From an uncultured delta proteobacterium (GTDB lineage: Bacteria; Desulfobacterota; Desulfovibrionia; Desulfovibrionales; Desulfovibrionaceae), in the NCBI GenBank assembly GCA_900079685.1, contig LT599018.1:1448970-1512969 (forward strand): DNA of 64,000 nucleotides. Reading direction: 5' to 3'. How positions within the stretch are numbered: the first letter of the stretch is position 1; each line of letters starts with the position of its first letter. The notes beneath the pieces were generated by a model. It did no database searches and was not told where the DNA came from. It saw only the letters and a program-made list of their open reading frames with translations. Position numbers and translations under genes: made by a program. Of this stretch, positions 62,025 to 64,000 are shown one piece after another.

Positions 62025-63644
62025 ATGAGCACTATCCGTTCCCACACTCCTGTGTTGCTTATCGGCGCGGGCCTTGCCGGATGCACGGCCGCCCTTTGTC
62101 TTGCCCGGCGCGGCGTCCCCGTGACCATGCTCACCGCGGAAACCTCCGAGGAAAGCGCCAACTCCTGGCTGGCCCAGGGCGGCATCATCTACAAGGCCGA
62201 CAATGAAGACGCGCCGTCCCTGGAAAACGACATCCTTGAGGCTGGCTGGCACCACAACAACCCGGACGCGGCGCGCCATCTTGCCGTGGAAGGGCCGAAA
62301 GCCGTTGACGCCATCCTGCGCGACCTGGTCCACGTCCCCTTTGACCGCAGCGCTGAACCCGGCAAAGAGAACGAGTTGGACCTCACCCGCGAGGGCGGCC
62401 ACGCAAAGGCCAGGATCATCCACGCGGCGGACCACACCGGCCGCACCATCATGGAACATATGTACGCGGCGGTTCTCAAGGAACCGAACATCACGGTGCT
62501 GCAAGGGCACACGGCCATCGACCTTTTGACCTCGCACCACCATACCCGGAGCATGACCTACCGCTACCAGCTTGAGAACACCTGCTGCGGGGCCTTTGTG
62601 TTCAACGAGAACACGGGCAATGTGGAAACCATCCTGGCCGACGTCACGGTGCTCGCCACCGGCGGGGTGAGCCGCGTGTTCCTGCACGGCACCAACGCCA
62701 GCGGCGCGGTGGGGGCCGGGGTGGCCATGGCCAGCCGGGCTTTCGTGCGCCTTGAAGGCGTGGAATTCGTGCAGTTTCACCCCACCACCTTCTTCCACGT
62801 GGAACCGCGCCGGTTTTTGATAACAGAAGCCCTGCGCGGCGAAGGAGCCCGCATCATCAACGACAAGGGCGAGCGGTTCCTGTTCAAGTACGACGAGCGC
62901 GGCGAGCTTGCCCCGCGCGACATCGTATCCCAGGCCATCATGGACGAGCTTTTGAAAAGCGGCGAGCTCTGTGTGTTTCTGGACGCGACCCAGGTCGAGC
63001 ACGACCTGGAAACCCGCTTCCCCACGGTGCTGGAAAACTGCCTGATTCGCGGGGTGGATATCCGCAAGGAACCGATCCCCGTGGTGCCCGCCGCCCACTA
63101 TTTCTGCGGCGGCATCCTGACGGACCTTGCCGGGCGCACCACCTTGGACCGGCTCTACGCCATCGGCGAATGCGCCTGCACCGGGCTGCACGGGGCCAAC
63201 CGCCTGGCCAGCACCTCGCTGCTGGAAGCCCTGGTCTGGGGGCGGGACGCGGCCGCATCCATCGCCGCGCGGTTCGACAAGGACGGGGGCCTGCCCTCCC
63301 GCCTGCTCGACTCCATTGTGGACTGGGAAAGCTCCGGCTCCGAGCACAACGACGACCCGGCGCTCATCGCCCAGGACTGGGCCTCCATCAAGACCACCAT
63401 GTGGAACTACGTCGGCATCTCACGGACCGAAGCCCGGCTTAACCGCGCTTTTGAAGAACTGCGCGACCTCTCCCGCCACATTTACGATTTCTACCACAAC
63501 ACCCCGATGTCCAAACCCCTGGTGGACCTTTTCCACGGCTGCCAGACCGCCTATTCCATCACCCAGGCGGCCCTGCGCAACAAGCACAAAATAGGCTGTC
63601 ACAACCTCATGCCCTCCTCGGGGGTGCCCAGGACCAAACGGTAA
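62025..63644 (+). CDS. nadB: L-aspartate oxidase
   Basis: The 539-residue FAD enzyme oxidises aspartate to iminoaspartate for quinolinate synthesis. It has an N-terminal FAD motif GAGLAGCTAALCLA, WLAQGGI, GGV-RVF in the middle, and the succinate dehydrogenase/fumarate reductase flavoprotein motifs EFVQFHPTTF and GANRLASTSLLEALVWG. In anaerobes fumarate is the electron acceptor. The C-terminal helical domain is complete. The start at 62025 fits the family; the ribosome-binding site is weak. nadA and nadC are not adjacent, although nadD is 1.8 kb away. A TTGACC lies near 61939 with a poor -10. Confidence 0.94.
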   Translation: MSTIRSHTPVLLIGAGLAGCTAALCLARRGVPVTMLTAETSEESANSWLAQGGIIYKADNEDAPSLENDILEAGWHHNNPDAARHLAVEGPKAVDAILRDLVHVPFDRSAEPGKENELDLTREGGHAKARIIHAADHTGRTIMEHMYAAVLKEPNITVLQGHTAIDLLTSHHHTRSMTYRYQLENTCCGAFVFNENTGNVETILADVTVLATGGVSRVFLHGTNASGAVGAGVAMASRAFVRLEGVEFVQFHPTTFFHVEPRRFLITEALRGEGARIINDKGERFLFKYDERGELAPRDIVSQAIMDELLKSGELCVFLDATQVEHDLETRFPTVLENCLIRGVDIRKEPIPVVPAAHYFCGGILTDLAGRTTLDRLYAIGECACTGLHGANRLASTSLLEALVWGRDAAASIAARFDKDGGLPSRLLDSIVDWESSGSEHNDDPALIAQDWASIKTTMWNYVGISRTEARLNRAFEELRDLSRHIYDFYHNTPMSKPLVDLFHGCQTAYSITQAALRNKHKIGCHNLMPSSGVPRTKR

Positions 63645-63749
63645 CACCAGGGCGGCGGCCCCTTTCGCCCCTGTCACGGAGAGAAAGGAACCGCCGCGCC
63701 CACACCGCCGCGAAGATGCATATGGCGGGTTGCACGACAAGGCGGCTTC

Positions 63750-64000
63750 ATGAACAGCATTTTCGTCAACTACCACGATTTCACCTCCCCCAGCGGGATG
63801 CATATCTTCCATCTCGCCAACGCCCTGGCAAAGCTCGGCGTGCGCTGCGCGACCTACAACGGGGGCAAGGCGGAAACGGTCGCCCGTTACGGAAAGCCCC
63901 TGTTCCGCGCCTTTGACAAACGCATGTCCCCGCGCCGTTTCCTGGCGGAGATCAATTTCGATCCCAAGGACACGGTCATCCACTGCTGGACGCCCCGCGA
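63750..64000 (+). CDS. glycosyltransferase-like protein, N-terminal fragment
   Basis: An open frame starts at ATG 63750 and runs off the window end without a stop (83 codons visible). The start SIFVNYHDFTSPSGMHIFHLANALAKLG resembles the Rossmann-type N-terminus of GT-B glycosyltransferases, with a small-residue turn after a beta strand, and a later DTVIHCWTP segment fits the next strand. The gene is incomplete here, so the family call is tentative. It follows nadB by 105 bases. Confidence 0.5.
   Translation, partial: MNSIFVNYHDFTSPSGMHIFHLANALAKLGVRCATYNGGKAETVARYGKPLFRAFDKRMSPRRFLAEINFDPKDTVIHCWTPR

Overview
The window looks like a chromosomal segment of a free-living, GC-rich, anaerobic deltaproteobacterium of the Desulfovibrio type (Desulfovibrionaceae). 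Evidence for this: the conserved string rimP-nusA-ylxR-infB-DUF503 ... nrnA-truB-rpsO-pnp; a periplasmic CbiK cobaltochelatase; a four-subunit 2-oxoacid:ferredoxin oxidoreductase; a ferredoxin-thioredoxin reductase catalytic chain paired with a glutaredoxin-like protein; and Cache/PAS hybrid histidine kinases. I saw no rRNA, tRNA, CRISPR array, phage genes or transposase. Almost every transcription unit ends in a clear GC-rich terminator hairpin. Many very long open frames lie antisense to real genes (for example opposite infB and pnp); these are shadows of high GC3.

Layout. 1-12.5 kb: a DegT-family aminotransferase, a GntR/FCD regulator, Grx-FTR, an EF-G paralogue that lacks the catalytic His and has a structured leader, an unknown polytopic membrane protein, a transaldolase-family enzyme, a Gate-domain membrane protein, cysK-cysE, and an unknown coiled-coil protein behind a sigma-28-type promoter. 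12.5-25.7 kb: the translation/RNA operon region. It starts from a TTGACA-17-TAAAAA promoter with a leader terminator. It is interrupted after infB by a terminator, a tiny membrane protein, DUF503 and a Cys-rich 2x[4Fe-4S] protein, with no rbfA. It resumes with nrnA-truB-rpsO-pnp, and the rpsO-pnp gap carries 42-bp tandem repeats. 25.7-38.3 kb: a giant hybrid sensor kinase, a FadL-type porin, sigma-54-driven amtB-glnK, a second hybrid kinase broken by a frameshift, and a small CI-type regulator. 38.3-44.7 kb: tamA-tamB outer-membrane assembly. 45-49.1 kb: a CoA-transferase followed by korD-A-B-C-type genes, suggesting ferredoxin-linked 2-oxoacid oxidation coupled to CoA transfer. 49.2-53 kb: a small glycosyltransferase, glycerate kinase, a LapG-like protease and cheV. 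53.2-57.9 kb: a cobalamin riboswitch with terminator controlling cbiK, a BtuCDF-like ABC importer and cobI, so cobalt insertion, corrinoid or metal import and ring methylation are switched together. 58-64 kb: proA-nadD, a small exported protein, a cupin convergent with an AraC regulator, nadB, and the start of a glycosyltransferase cut by the window edge.

The non-coding highlights are a 142-bp dispersed repeat present twice in opposite orientation (25742-25883 and 57966-58107), a 147-bp near-perfect palindromic element abutting nadD, a 30-bp perfect palindrome on the cobI stop codon, the rpsO-pnp tandem hairpins, and recognisable sigma-28, sigma-54 and B12-riboswitch signals. I found no clear new defence or mobile system. 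The strongest leads for new biology are the EF-G variant with its leader, the sigma-28-linked unknown gene, the missing rbfA locus with its inserted Fe-S gene, and the palindromic elements.
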